This document shows, one piece after another, positions 47,366-59,021 of a DNA stretch of 64,000 bases. Position 1 is the stretch's first letter, and each line of letters begins with the position of its first letter. Source of the DNA: Opisthorchis felineus. Lineage: Eukaryota > Platyhelminthes > Trematoda > Opisthorchiida > Opisthorchiidae. A model generated the notes under the pieces. It was given only the letters and a program-made list of their open reading frames with translations, was not told the DNA's origin and did not search any database. The stretch covers positions 560,121 through 624,120 of the forward strand of contig SJOL01000554.1 of assembly GCA_004794785.1 (NCBI GenBank), in the 5' to 3' direction. Made by a program: the position numbers and the translations under genes.

Positions 47366-48085
47366 GGATCGGAACATCTCGGTGTCCTTTACTTTGTACC
47401 CCTCACCAAGTCCGTCATTTTCCTTGTAGTTCGCTTTCCTTCTTGTGCGTTTTCGTGAACTCCTTCTCCCAAAGAACTTTTAGACCCAACCCCGCTCCAG
47501 CAGCAACACCAGTGAGTATCTCCAGTTTCACTGCACACGGTGATTCTGAGTTTCCCAATACCATTTATCCGTACCACATATTCCCCCACTTACGCTTTCC
47601 GTGACTCTGGCCATACGCCCAACAGCCCAAGGCTACGATGACCCAGTAACGGTTTTAGGCTTTAGTTCAAATCAGCCGGTCAGATCGTGCCAGTTCTGCT
47701 GCCTCTCCTGATCCGTTATTCTGGTTCCACTTTTCCTGCAGATTAAAGTTTTTCTTTTAGTATTTTTATCACGTACCAGGAAGGAATACTCTTGCTATGC
47801 CCTCCCTCGTATTGTTTTTGCCCGCCACTTTCAAATCTTAATGATCGTACCTTGTCTCATCTGATATGTTCCCCATAAGAAAGAAAGAGCCCTTGTAATT
47901 TTGGTTTCCCACCCATGCCGCCTCAGGCCTGACAAAGTCTACTTCGGATAATGCCCACTCTTTATTTCGCCGTCCCTATTCCACGGAATTCCCAGCACCC
48001 ACAAACCCCACCAGTCATGCTCTTATTCTGACTGTAAGTCTATGATCATGCCAGAAGGTATGCCACCCACTAGTTGGGAATAAAC
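47366..48085 (+). repeat. Repeat A piece (A2) inside the BEL element
   Basis: About 720 bp matching, in inverted orientation, 39090-39810. Starts CGGATCGGAACATCTCGGTG and ends just after GGGAATAAACATTATTATG. BEL coding sequence resumes right after it (LAAMQLLQEIVRPALTE, 48093-48143), so this is a clean insertion near the PLG(F/W)V region of the RT. Confidence 0.85.
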
Positions 48086-48713
48086 ATTATTATGCTTAGC
48101 CGCGATGCAGCTGCTACAAGAGATTGTAAGGCCGGCCTTGACTGAAGCTCATTCAAATCGATGGCATTTGCGGTTGAAATTGATCAAGCCGATTGGAGTC
48201 GTGAGGTAAATCATTTTTGTGCTCATCGAAGAACAAAGTTTATCTGATGATTGTCCGTCAACCCTTTTTGTCGAGGTGAATCGTATTCTAAACGATCGAC
48301 CTTTAATGTCTGTAAGTTCAGATTGCCGTGACGCATTTGCTTTGACATCGAATCACCTCTTGCTACACGAAGCAATTGCAGGTATCCCATCTCATTGCAG
48401 CTTGAAGGAGTGGCTCGCCTGACGTTGGAAGCAGGTGATTTGCTTGTCGTGTGTTTTCTGGAACAGGTGGATGAAAGCATATGTTCCAACACTTCAGCTT
48501 CGCCATAAGCGGCTATGTCGGAATAAAAACCTCAGAAGGGATACGATTTTGGTAATATCCGAACATCTTGCTAGGGGAAGGTTGCCACTGGGCATAGTGA
48601 TGGTGTCAAACGGATGCAGATGGCCTCGTCAGATTGGCATCCCCTTGCACAAGCTCCAGTGTCATCAAGCGCGATGGTAGGAGCCTGTGTTTGTCGGAGG
48701 GGGGAGGTTAACC
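48086..48713 (+). pseudogene. BEL/Pao RT tail scrap and integrase C-terminus
   Basis: 48093-48190 is the segment after RT. Then, past a deletion at about 48190-48220, comes CPSTLFVEVNRILNDRPLMSVSSD and SNHLLLHE (48250-48372), the integrase end block (family: EVE.ILN.RPLT...LTPNHLLLG). After a frameshift it continues with LSCVFWNRWMKAYVPTLQLR and SEHLARGRLPLGIVMV (48435-48620). RNase H and the integrase catalytic DDE core are gone. A purine run (CGGAGGGGGGAGG, about 48697-48709) follows. Confidence 0.82.
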
Positions 48714-48957
48714 TTAATGAGGGGTACGTGGGTTTACGAGTGTTTTCCGTGTATCCTGATAGATTTGTTTAGAACCACCGGTTTTCAGATCAGCGTGATA
48801 TCGTGGGTAGGCGCATGTACCGTTGAAACCAGACTTCGTGACAGGAGTGGACTCGGACCATTCAGGTCGGCGGCTAACGTTGCATGCTTGTAGGCTAGAG
48901 CTCTCTGGATGACTTACCTGCTCGCCTGCTGACCGTCAGACGAATGTTGGCCGGCGG

Positions 48958-49418
48958 TGTTGCAACTTTGCATATCTGGAAAATTGCCTCCCATCTTGAA
49001 TGACTGCCTTCCCGGTTATCAATTCAAATGAACCGCCCCTTTTTATTTTTGATATACTTGAACTCTATTTCAGTTTAGCAAAGACCTTTGTATCTTCCGT
49101 TTTCCTTGCTACGCAAATCGTTTTTACCGCCTCAGATATACTATTCTTGTACCGAAGTTCTGGTCAGCCATAGATTTGTTTTATTGCATCAATTTGCGAC
49201 CCGGTTTCGATGACGCGTTGGCTGTTGATTTATATCGGCTTTGCTGGCTTTTTGGAGTACCCCACCGTTTGTCGAAAACCGTTGAGGTTTGTAATTTTGT
49301 ATCCGTGTAACTACTTTTATTTTTATAGTACAGCATACTTGCGTAACAATTTGTTCGGAGTTTTGCCGGTTTGGTTGCTAACTTTGGTGCTCGTTGCTCA
49401 AACGAAACGATCGTCACA
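48958..49418 (+). repeat. 3' LTR of BEL/Pao element
   Basis: Direct repeat of 43782-44246: starts TGTTGCAACTTTG, ends CGTCACA. About 245 bp of unassigned sequence separates it from the purine run after integrase, so that run is not directly next to the LTR as a polypurine tract normally would be. Confidence 0.92.
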
Positions 49419-49814
49419 TGCATACTTAAACAAAAAATGGAGGACAGGGAAATTTTTGTTTCTTATGATAGACAATCAAGATTTGAAGGTTGGTTACATG
49501 TAGAGCCACCCCATTTCTTTAAACAGAGCCAAAACGTGAAATTCCAAAGCAGATCCTTCCAGTGTACGCTGTTATCACATGCATATTTTGGGAAAGTGAG
49601 CTGAATTACACTAATGCATAGGTTTCAGAATTACCAGGTTTTAACAGGTAATCCCAATACCAAGTGACCACATGACTAGACTCTCTCCAGGCACCACCAT
49701 TTGAGTAGTCTAACTTCACGTCAAAATATTACAGCTTGTGCGTTTTGTGCATTGAACTTCGGAAGTTTACGCTATCCATACCAGAAACAATAGAACTTAG
49801 CATTTACATATAAT

Positions 49815-50050
49815 ACCAGGCTTATTTCGAAACTTGTAGGGAACCTGCCAATAAAGGCACGATTGTGCCGTTACGACCTGAACGCGGCGGGAAACAATAA
49901 TATCGAGAGGAATGTATAACTAACGAGACGCGCTTTTTACGCGAAAATTTATCGTAGTTGTGGAAACTGAATAAACTAGAACAATGAGGCAGGAGGTACG
50001 ACTCGTGCAATGATTAAGCCGGTTAACTTGAAATAAAACCGAAAAATCGT
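49815..50050 (+). repeat. Repeat B, copy 1
   Basis: Matches 54190-54425 in the same direction (AACTTGTAGGGAA..TGCC, then AACGAGACGCGCTTTTTACG and the CGTAGTTGTGGAAACT region). Moderately diverged; no domain recognised. Confidence 0.65.
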
Positions 50051-50089
50051 TGCTGGCCATGAGTGACCTCGGGCGGTTGAGTAAATGGT

Positions 50090-50560
50090 CAGGGTCAAAA
50101 AAAAGATGGAGATGGAGGTGAGAGAATTTTAAGTGGAGAAAAGTGGAAAGTTTCGCCCCAAAAATATGGTTTACATTGAGGCTTTGTAGACTCACTGTTG
50201 TCAATGTTGTAGGGAAGTCAGTTGTAAGGGGTATTTTCTATGGGGAGATAATGCTAATACATAGGGCCAAACGAGCGCTTCAAATGACATGTTTGAACAT
50301 ATGGAAGGGGCAGACTGAAATTGCAACGGAAAACTGGGGTGGTTAAATCCAAACGGAATGTTTAGCGGGTTAGAACAAGTCGTCCCAGGGGCGATTAGGG
50401 CCGAGTGAACCATTTGTTTGCAGTTAAAATAACAGGCCCCAATGGGCGATAGTTGGTAGTCGAAGGTAGGAAGAAAATAGCTGCGAGGTTGCCACTGCCG
50501 GGTGCACACGTACTGTTAGTGGCACCCCAGGGTTAACCGAAGTGTAACTACACAGCTGGA
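50090..50560 (-). repeat. Repeat A piece (A3)
   Basis: The minus strand resembles the middle of A1: the TTTTCTTCCTACCTTCGACT...CTGCAAACAAA block and the GCTAAACATTCCGTTTGGAT block align with A1 at about 39790-39920. More diverged than A2. Confidence 0.5.
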
Positions 50561-53239
50561 TGCACCCACTTCTGTTTTTAGTGTGAGGGTTTTGCTGAAA
50601 ACGCTTGAGAGTGCATGCATAGATTAATACAACCTCCATTATTCTACACGTTTTTCGTAATTGAGCTATGACTTACACCCCCAACCAAAAAGTCAACCCT
50701 GTACCCCGGAAACCTATGCATATAAGCTGAATTGTAATATCCGGTAGCCCAAGCGCTGTAAAGCTATTTAATGCAGCAAGAAGTATATTTTACTTACTGA
50801 TGCGAACTTTATTTGCGACAGTAACTGTGCTTATGGTATGGCCCAAATAGGTGGTGACCTATCCCGGATGAATCAACTACACACAAAAATGACTTCATTC
50901 CTAAAGGTTTGTTCCAGTGAACCGCGAAAAACAAATAAACTTTACTTTTTAGGTTCCCGCACTGCTGACACAGCGCACTCACATGCATTCGCTTATTGAA
51001 CAAACACGATGGAATGGCCACCAAATAGCGTGGCAGCAAAATTTTGATTTTCCCCATGGATGGGGAACTGGGCATGGAAGAGGTTAGAGAATTCGTTGAG
51101 CAACATGGCTCTTCGCTATTATTCCAACGTTTTTGAAACTGCCACTTGGTGTCATATCGAGTTGGTTCAATTCATAATCCATAATGTGCTAGATTTTATC
51201 GCCGGTAGTCCCTCCCTGAGCGTATATTATCAATAGTTCGGAGAAAACCACAGCTATGGTGCGAATTTTTTCTGGATGTATTGGCAATTGCATGCGCCTT
51301 GTTCGAACTGTGGTCGCTCCTGAATATACTCCCCGTTAAGCAGTCTAAAAAGCTTTCTCTGTTTAGGACTTCCTCAAGAATTTCTCTCCATCTACTGAAA
51401 CTAACTTTTTATGAGAAGCGTTCGGCCACAGTCACTTGGAAAAAATGAAGAAACATATTCTTACAACTTGGGAACTTGGGCAAAAGCCTCGATTCTCTGT
51501 ATCAGTCCGTGAACCCCATGAACCTCTTTGCTTGTAAGCCTAGAGTTGCAAGACTTCGACCAACCAACCAAATTTTGTTTGTGTGAAAGTATTTTGACGG
51601 CTCAGAGAGTTATAAAGTTTTTGAACCATCTAAAGCCACGATATCCACACCATCGCACCCAAAATGCACCAACACTGGTGTTTTCACTCCTATGCTGAAC
51701 AAGCTAGTTCGCGTTTTTTGATATAAATGCTGCATTTTTTCTTCCTGCTTCAAACACTGATAGTGAAGGTCCAGAGTTTACGCTAACCGTGCTGAGTTGG
51801 ATTATCGTAATAAGCAATATGAAGGCTCATGTTGCCGAAATATTATACCCTCTGCAGATGACAATACGGTTGGGGTGTTTTTTGCTTTCTCCACTTCTGC
51901 ATTTACTGGCGTGCTAATGCCTATCCGGATTCTCTCAAAACCTCCTTTGGCCTTGGTGTTTCTTCTACAGCCAGGGGAACCATATTTGTAACTACTGGTC
52001 GTTCAAAGTTTGTCCCGTTTACAGGAGCCAATGTTGTCAGTCGTTACATGAAGCACAATGGTAGCTGATATCATCCTTGTTCAGATGGTAGAAATCGGAT
52101 GATTTGTGGTTTGTCTGGCATTCAAATCTGCCTCGACCACCGTTTTGCATCAGCTTCTTTGACGAAGCGAAAAACAAGGTTTTGTCAGTGAGCGTCATCA
52201 CCCCGCTTGCGACAAGCATTATTAATGCAGTTTTCTTAGAGAATTAGGCACAGTGCATAGTTTCCAGTTATTGTGCGATTCCGCATTGCCTCTGAGTGAA
52301 GAGAAATTATTCGTTCGAATTGCATGCTGCGTCGGCTTGCTGCGAGTCTTTCAGAGCTCTACAAATTGTTGTGCAAAGTTTGACAGCGAAATAATTTTTC
52401 GCGACGACCACTGACAAGGATTCATATGGTGCTTCCGCAAGGTGAATAACATCAGGAAAAGTTTTTGTTCTGCGTGCAGCACCACGCAAATGGCGGCTGA
52501 TTTCGCAAAAATTTTGGTTAGGTACGAAAACAGTTTTTTTTGCCGGCGGGCCGACACTTTGCCTGAAGTATCATGTGGCGTATATATCAAGTGACAGACC
52601 TATCAGTTTTGATAACCATTTTGTCCCAAAAAACGAACACTCTGGCCTAATTGCCAACTGATATTCCGATGGTAAAATCACAGCAAACGCAAGCAAGACG
52701 GCTAAATTGTCATGCTTTTTAAGCAGTTTGAATTCAGCAAGGTGTTCAAGCAAAATAACTTTCTTTAACTAATAAATACATTATCTTGCCTAAGTTTGTT
52801 TGAGTTTACCTGACTCGGTAAAATTTAGAAAAACAGTCGGTGATTCCACTTTGCCCCCTTTAAATCAGAGCAAAAGCTTTTCACTGTGTATACAGTGGAC
52901 AAATGCTTCTGTACCTGTACGCGAGTCTGCCTACATCTATTGAGTGCATTTGCTGCCATGAGTGGCGTAACTTTAGGAACAAACATCGTGGTGCAGTTAG
53001 AAGAACAGCACAACAGACGTCGGTTGCACCGCCCAAAAGGCGGAAAATTTGGACAGCTGCAAAAGGCATGTCCATCACAAACTGGGTCTTGTCAAGTTTG
53101 GCACCATCTAGCCAGTGGGATTTGGGCATGACGAACTTCTGTGAGGCGCGACGGTGAAACGCAGGTAGCGTAGAGGCGGTAGGGCAAGACTCTGTGGCAT
53201 ATAGAAAAATGGGCCTTGGGATGATGGAAACAATATCAC
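50561..53239. other. Unassigned stretch
   Basis: Overlapping frames of 60-94 codons on both strands, for example 52881-53129 (minus) and 52886-53157 (plus). Some look protein-like (Cys/Lys-rich), but I could not fit them to Merlin, Mutator or other transposases with confidence. No repeat copy within the window. Confidence 0.4.
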
Positions 53240-53600
53240 TGGGGGGATTTTAAAAAATTAAGCTCAGGGGTATCGTAACAAACGGGTCAACCTTTGCAGT
53301 GGTTGGATGACCCTCGGCTAATAAAGTATTAGGTTGGGCTAAATTAGGATGAGAAGGCACACAATGGCTGGCTGGGGTTGAGAGGGATTTTGAAAGGGGT
53401 GTTTTGGTGCTAAAAGCAGGTAATCTTGCTGGCCATGAAAAGTTTGAACTGTGTTTGGTCGAATTTGTTGAAGCGGGCAAATATTTTTCATCGCACCGGA
53501 CCAGATGGCAGTCGTGGAAAAAGCAAGCGAACTAATGATCAAAACTTGTGGACAGCGCACTGGCACATCCAGCACCTTTTAATTTGGCAAATTGTGGCTA
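53240..53600 (-). repeat. Possible diverged repeat A piece (A4)
   Basis: Weak similarity of the minus strand to A1 around 39900-40000 (the TGCCAGTG.GCTGTCC..AGTTT block). Could be chance. Confidence 0.3.
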
Positions 53601-54189
53601 AATAGGTGCGTGTTGTTTGCGGAAGTGGCACGCTTGGTCCGGAAATAACAGACACCGTAAGCTGAGCAACAACATTAGTCTAAGCACGGTAGTTGAAGGA
53701 ACGCCATCGCCACGTCGCGTGTTGGTTCATTGATAGACCAGCGTTTTGACTTCTTAACCGAACCATCCGCGGTTATTTGAGCAGTTGAGTTTGCATGGAA
53801 CGAGATTAGTCAAATAACGATATTCTTAAGTCCACCAGGGGCGCATTGTAAATGTCCGCTGCCATCAAGTGAAACTAATGACGTAGCCACAAATTGATTG
53901 GAAACTCAGAGGAGAAAAGGTAGAAATGACATTACCAGAAAATGCTAGGCTCGCGAGGTTTACTGCCGCTTAAAACAGCAGACCGCTGAGGGGCGGTTGC
54001 CGTTTCCATCCAATGCAGGAACGCGATGGTATCTGACCGTAAAAACCATAATGATCATTTAGCTATGGAAAGTGAGCAGTGGAGATAATCGTTCGGAGAA
54101 AACGAGTATGGCCGCGTGTAAATGGGAGAAACGTGCATTAGCTAGAGATGCGCCACTTTTGTCATAGTCGTTTGGTTACAATAATAATA
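53601..54189. other. Unassigned stretch
   Basis: No open frame of note and no recognised repeat. Confidence 0.4.
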
Positions 54190-54425
54190 GGTTTAAATCT
54201 CAACTTGTAGGGAATATGCCGATTGAGGCATGGTTGGACCATTACAACCTAAACTCGGCTGACAAAAACACAACGGGGCATAAAGTACAGATAACGAGAC
54301 ACGCTTATTACGTGAAAGTTCACCGAAGTTGTGGGAACTACGGAGCTTAGTAGTGAGGAACAGTTGCAACTGGACGGGACACTGCATTTTTGTCCCGGTA
54401 CAGCTAGTTACTGAGACGTATTATG
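54190..54425 (+). repeat. Repeat B, copy 2
   Basis: Second copy of 49815-50050. It lies about 4.4 kb away in the same orientation, with unrelated flanks. Confidence 0.65.
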
Positions 54426-55679
54426 TAGAACGGCGTGCCAGGCTAATGAATGTGTTTAAGATTCTATTACAGAGGGCTACCAAAACAGTACAATATCGTC
54501 AATTCAGAAATTGTATGAGAAAATTGTGTAGGAAAATAGGTTATCGGTCGGGAGCTACAGCAAACAACAATGTACACAATGAAAGGTGAATAACTATTTC
54601 ACTACATGCTGCGCAAAAAGGGTTGCACAACTATGTAGGGAATCTTGATTGGCCCAAAGGAGCTATTAGTTAGAAGCATGAATGGACGAACAACTGGAAG
54701 AATGCCTTGGGCTTGTGGTCGTGGTGCGTTTGCAAAATGGGGCAATCTCGGCGCAGTGCATTTTACTACTCAACTATAACCAAGAACTTTTCACTGTTCG
54801 CAGAGAGCTGCATTCAGTCAGAAACTCAAAAAGGTTTTGTAATTCCCAATTATTTGCATCCTGAATGGAAGCCTCCCTAAGAAGTGAAGGTTCTTGGAAA
54901 TCTCCCGGAGATCAAAACTTCGTAGGATAAATCCCGTATGCTAGCAAAACCATTCCAGCAGTCGAAATAAAATAGAACTATAATTAGAGCATGAATTTTA
55001 AACAAACTCAAGCGGAAAACGGCGTCATCCGTAGGCTTATTCACATTGCTCCCTTTTTTCAAGACCGCGCTAATGAGGCCTAATTGGTGTAAAACAAGTT
55101 AGCGCCCAAAAGTCACGGCACAAACAAGACATTCTGGTGCCTGCAAGTGCCTGTGGCACAAGTTATGGTATCACAATACAAATGAACATCGAGGCTGAAA
55201 ACCCTGCATGCCTCAACTCTTTCTTGAATATATCGGTCGTTTCACACTGAATAGGCAACCTAATTTACCCGATACTTGTTCTCGTGAGAGCCATTTAGCG
55301 GCTATTACCATCCGTCTTGTCGGATTTGAACTCCAAAATTTGACATACAAGCGTGTTTGCATCAAAAGCTCCACTTGTGCAATCTAGAGGCACTGAAACT
55401 GCTTCATTTAACGCTTAATCGAAGTCTTGGTCGGTGGCCAATTGATCAGCATAAATGTGAATGTTGTTGGGTCTTTCTCTAAGGTGTCATTCGGCCGTGA
55501 ATTTGTTTTCTGAAGGTTGTTTTTTCAGGTACGTCCAATCTGCTCTGGTGAGGTAGTGGTCACATGCTTGCCTGATAGCGTTGTCCCTATTAAAGAACAG
55601 TCAAAAACAGTCAACACCAATGAACTGTGATGGGAAAAAAGATGAAGTTTGGTTCTTCTTACATTTGGTGTGTTTCACA
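54426..55679. other. Unassigned stretch
   Basis: Frames under 75 codons, nothing recognised. Confidence 0.4.
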
Positions 55680-56465
55680 ACTAGCATACAAGGCTAGCGC
55701 CTAAAGGCATTTTTTTCATGAATCACTTGTCGATTGAAGCTGATAGCAGTGCTTCTGGGACTGGTGACCGTTTCTCCAACACTCACGTTCCCTCCTAGAT
55801 TATTGCACTGTCCAACTCACGTAATAAATTCCAGATAAACTTGTCCATCATCTTGGAAGTTTTACTCCGGTCAGTCCTTATCTGTTCGATTTCCCTCATC
55901 AAACCACATCTCTGTCTACTTAAAACGAGTTGCTCCAGGTCTCTTATAATATAATAGCACATATTGACAAGCATAACCCATCCTTGAATGCTAGTCTACT
56001 AAGCACAAATCTACTCCCATCCTGTCTAATTTGATCACTTGTTGTCATTACCCCAATTGTGGTGGAATTCAACCTATCTGAGGCCTCCTCAAACTCATCA
56101 GGCTTTACTGATCTAATCCCATTCTCTCGTCTTTTTAAGCTTCCACCTTCGGCGATACATAATTCGAAAGCCCTGTTTGGCCGTTATCCTCTCCACCTGT
56201 TATACAATGTACATCCGCGCTTATCCCCAAACGGACCAAAAATACCTGCCATCTCACATTGGCTTTAATTTACCCTTCCTTCTCTTGACTGTTCCCCCTC
56301 GCTTACTCATTCTCCTACAAGCAATCACAAACAGACTCTTCACCTTGCCCAGGCCGCCTACCGGACACGTTCACTCTAAAGTGCTGAGCCTTCCGTTTGG
56401 CTTTAAACATCTCCGTGGACTTGCAGCTTGTGCTCCCCACTAAGTCAATCATTTTCCGTACATTT
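55680..56465 (+). repeat. Repeat A, 5' part (A5)
   Basis: Matches A1 from its start (TAGCATACAAGGCTAGCGCC..., ATTGCACTGTCCAACTCACG) through CACTTGTTGTCATTACCCC and CTGTTTGGCCGTTATCCTCT to CACTAAGTCAATCATTTTCCGT. There its similarity ends, next to a small tandem CGGATTCA repeat (about 56474-56495). Confidence 0.75.
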
Positions 56466-56639
56466 TGCGTCCCGGATTCACGGATTCACGGATTGATACA
56501 CAGGATCGAGGCTTTTGGCCAAGTTTCCCGGGTCGGTTGTGCTTTTGTCGTTCTGCGGTTGTCGTTCACCTGAAAGGCACAGGCGAAAAAAGGGTGTAGC
56601 ATTGCTCTTTAAGTTCTCAGCGCAGGGCAGCATGTTTGC

Positions 56640-57980
56640 CAGTACGAGGACTTGCATAAGAAATTGTCTAGTAGTGCTTTGAACCGGGTTCTAGAAGGAG
56701 CGTGGACAACCGTCGGAGAAAGGCTATTCCGCGCAGCCACTACACGAAATAAGAAAAAAATTTGCCCGAAAAAAGTGTGCGCTCTGAGCTTAAAAATCTT
56801 CTTACCATGTCCCCGCGGTGTGTTCGCTGGCTCAACGGTGAAAAACCTGCTGGACGAACCTTGCTAAGATGGGACATAAGTAAGTATTGGGTCTCCTCGG
56901 AGTCGACGATGATCCAGGGGAAATAGGTCATGCACCGCGAGACGCGTTTACGAGTCCACGGATTTAAGGCCGGCAACCATTTTCGTAGCGGCTTGCTGGA
57001 CACGCTCAATGAGGAATTCCAAAGGAGACCGGCGCTGGCCTTGATCCAGAGTAGGATTTTATATTGAATCCCGTAAGACGCGAGTTTGTGGAGCAGCGGG
57101 ACGTGTGAGACTCGATCGAATGTTTTTGAGAAGTTGAAAAATATGGCATCTGATATGAGTCTATCTTCCTTGGCTTTGGTTCAGCTGTCCGTGAATACGA
57201 GCATGTTCGTCACGCAAGAACGGTTTCGAAGAAACCCGTGTTGAACTGAAGATATCAATTTGTTGAAGATAAGTTGGCCTAGGATGGCTCGCTTCATAAT
57301 ACGTTCCATCACCTTGCACGCACGCTAGTGAGGCTTATAGGCCTGCAGCTGCCAGGCGACAGTCGGTCACCAGTTTTGTAGATTGGTATGACAATCGCTT
57401 TCTTCCAAGCAGACGGAAGGTGGCCTTCGTCAAGCATCTGACGAAACACCAGGTATAAATTATTTGCCAGTGTAAATGACGTTTCCTTCAGAATCCTTGA
57501 ATGGACTCCACCGGTCCTCAACGCACAGAACGGGTTGATCTTGCGGAAGAGTTGACGAATGCCCTCTACCATGACGGCCAGGTCCGCTAGAAGCCGTTCG
57601 AAGTTACGCCTTGACAAGATTGGATGTGATGAGGACGCTGGGGCTAAATATAGGCCTGCTTAGTGTTTTTTGTAGACCTCAGATACCACTATTGGGTCAC
57701 TCGTGGGTTGCCCGTTCCTGTCCCTCAAAGGGAACGCGGCTGGCTTGTTTCTGCGGTGATGTCTCATGTATTTCAACACCACATTTCTGTTCTTCCGGGC
57801 GAAGTCCACAATGGTGGCTTGTTTTCGTATGTTCCATTGGAAGATATCTGATTTACAGCGGTTCCGGATTTCACGAAATGCCAGCTCATCTTCTGTGTCA
57901 ACTGTAGTCAACTTTTTGAAAAATAGCTGGGACCTCTCTTCCCGAAGACGCCGAATCCTCTCCGGTACCTTGCGGCTCAT
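56640..57980 (-). pseudogene. CR1 LINE ORF2, linker and truncated RT
   Basis: 57980-57660 is the linker (SRKVPERIRRLREERSQ, KYMRHHRRNKPAAFPL). From 57617 the RT reads GGVHSRILKETSFTLANNLY, DEGHLPSAWKKAIVIPIYKT, GSCRPISLTS, then in other frames QHGFLRNRSCVTNML and FSKTFDRVSHVPLLHKL. At about 57035 it jumps from LLWIK directly to the C-terminal block ERVQQAATKMVAGLKS, LAVHDLFPLDHRRLRGD and a final FFSYFV...APSRTRFKALLD-like end. Motifs B, C (YXDD), D and the thumb, about 250 codons, are missing. Confidence 0.83.
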
Positions 57981-58078
57981 CCGACTGCCTGCTGGATTTT
58001 TGGGACGAACATCGTGTCAGCATCGTGAACTTTCTGGACAATGGTCCTCTATAAGCCTTCCACTGAAGCTGGTCCCAG

Positions 58079-59011
58079 TTAAACTTGTTCAAGAAAGATG
58101 CGCATTCCTGAAAAGTCTGCACGGCAGAAGTTTCGAATCCACGTTTGAGGTTCGGGATTCCTGGCCCAGTAGCAGATGAAATCAAAGGTCAGCACACAGT
58201 GATCACTATGTCCCAGTGGAGCGTTAATTATCACCTGATCAACGAAGTGTCTTTCGTTGTTGAGGACAAAATCCAGGAGGGATGGTAGTTGGCCTGTACG
58301 GTATCTGGTGGGTGCAACGACATTTTGAGTCCAGGTGCTCTGTTGGACGACTTTGGTCAACGCCGCTGAAAAAGGTCCGCTTAATCCGACGCGCTGGAGC
58401 TCCATCCAGGGGGCCTTTGGAGCGTTGAAGTTACCTACCAGCGGGAGATGAGTAAAGTGGTAGCTGGAGGAGCGTTGCTCAAGGGTTTGTATGAGGAATT
58501 TGTCATCTTCCGGAGGACTCGAGGGGAAACGGTAGACCACACCGACAAGGAGAGAATCGGACCCGCGCAGTGGGACTTGAATCCACAGTGCATCACTAAA
58601 AGGTGCAGGAGTGGTATCAGAGAGGACAATCGGGATGGGCAGGGCCGCATGTAGATACAAAGCAACCCAACCAGCCCCCTCTTGTTTTGAGTCAGCTCGA
58701 AAAACGGAGTAGCCGTCTACCGAGATCTCCTCGTCAGAGACATCTGGTGTGAGCCAGGTCTCAGTGAGTGCGATTATGGACGGCTGTTCAAGGTAAACTG
58801 ACTTTTTAATATCGCAAAGTTTGTTGAAAAGACTGAGGCAGTTAGTGGACAAGCATTTAAACACTGTCTCTGCTGCCTCCAAAGAGGAGGAGCCGAGAGG
58901 TTTGTAACCAGAGAGGATAGCAGACTTAATATTTGAACGTCGGGTTTGAGTCCAAGGCTTCGAAGGGGCCTCTGCGGCATATTGGTCTGCTTCCTGTCTT
59001 GATGGCTTCAT
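58079..59011 (-). pseudogene. CR1 LINE ORF2, AP endonuclease domain
   Basis: 310-codon open frame with a true ATG at 59011. CLSLFNKLCDIKK, then IIALTETWLTPDVSDEEI (catalytic Glu kept), DGYSVFRADSKQEGAGWVAL, VGVVYRFPSSP, LPLVGNFNAPKAPW, LLDFVLNNERHF and PLGHSDHCVLTFDF (SDH kept). The usual GDFN is GNFN (Asn codon 58430-58432), removing a catalytic Asp. The domain would nick genomic DNA to prime reverse transcription. The frame is lost just after SGMRIFLEQV. Confidence 0.88.
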
Positions 59012-59021
59012 GGGCTGCGCT

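Larger units (their letters stand above)
43782..49418 (+). mobile_element. BEL/Pao LTR retrotransposon, degenerate, with a nested repeat
   Basis: Two direct LTRs (465 and 461 bp) enclose gag, aspartic protease, the first part of RT, a nested repeat A piece, a scrap of the RT/RNase H junction and the integrase C-terminus, in BEL/Pao order and with BEL/Pao motifs (Sinbad of schistosomes is the known fluke member). Flanks CGCAT (43777-43781) and TGCAT (49419-49423) could be a 5-bp target duplication with one change. Most of the RT/RNase H and integrase is deleted, and protease and RT active sites are altered, so it cannot move on its own. Confidence 0.9.

Noticed and set aside
52881..53157. Overlapping Cys/Lys/Arg-rich frames that looked a little like a Merlin or Mutator transposase zinc region.
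   Set aside because: The cysteine spacing and following catalytic motifs did not fit either family when read in any frame.
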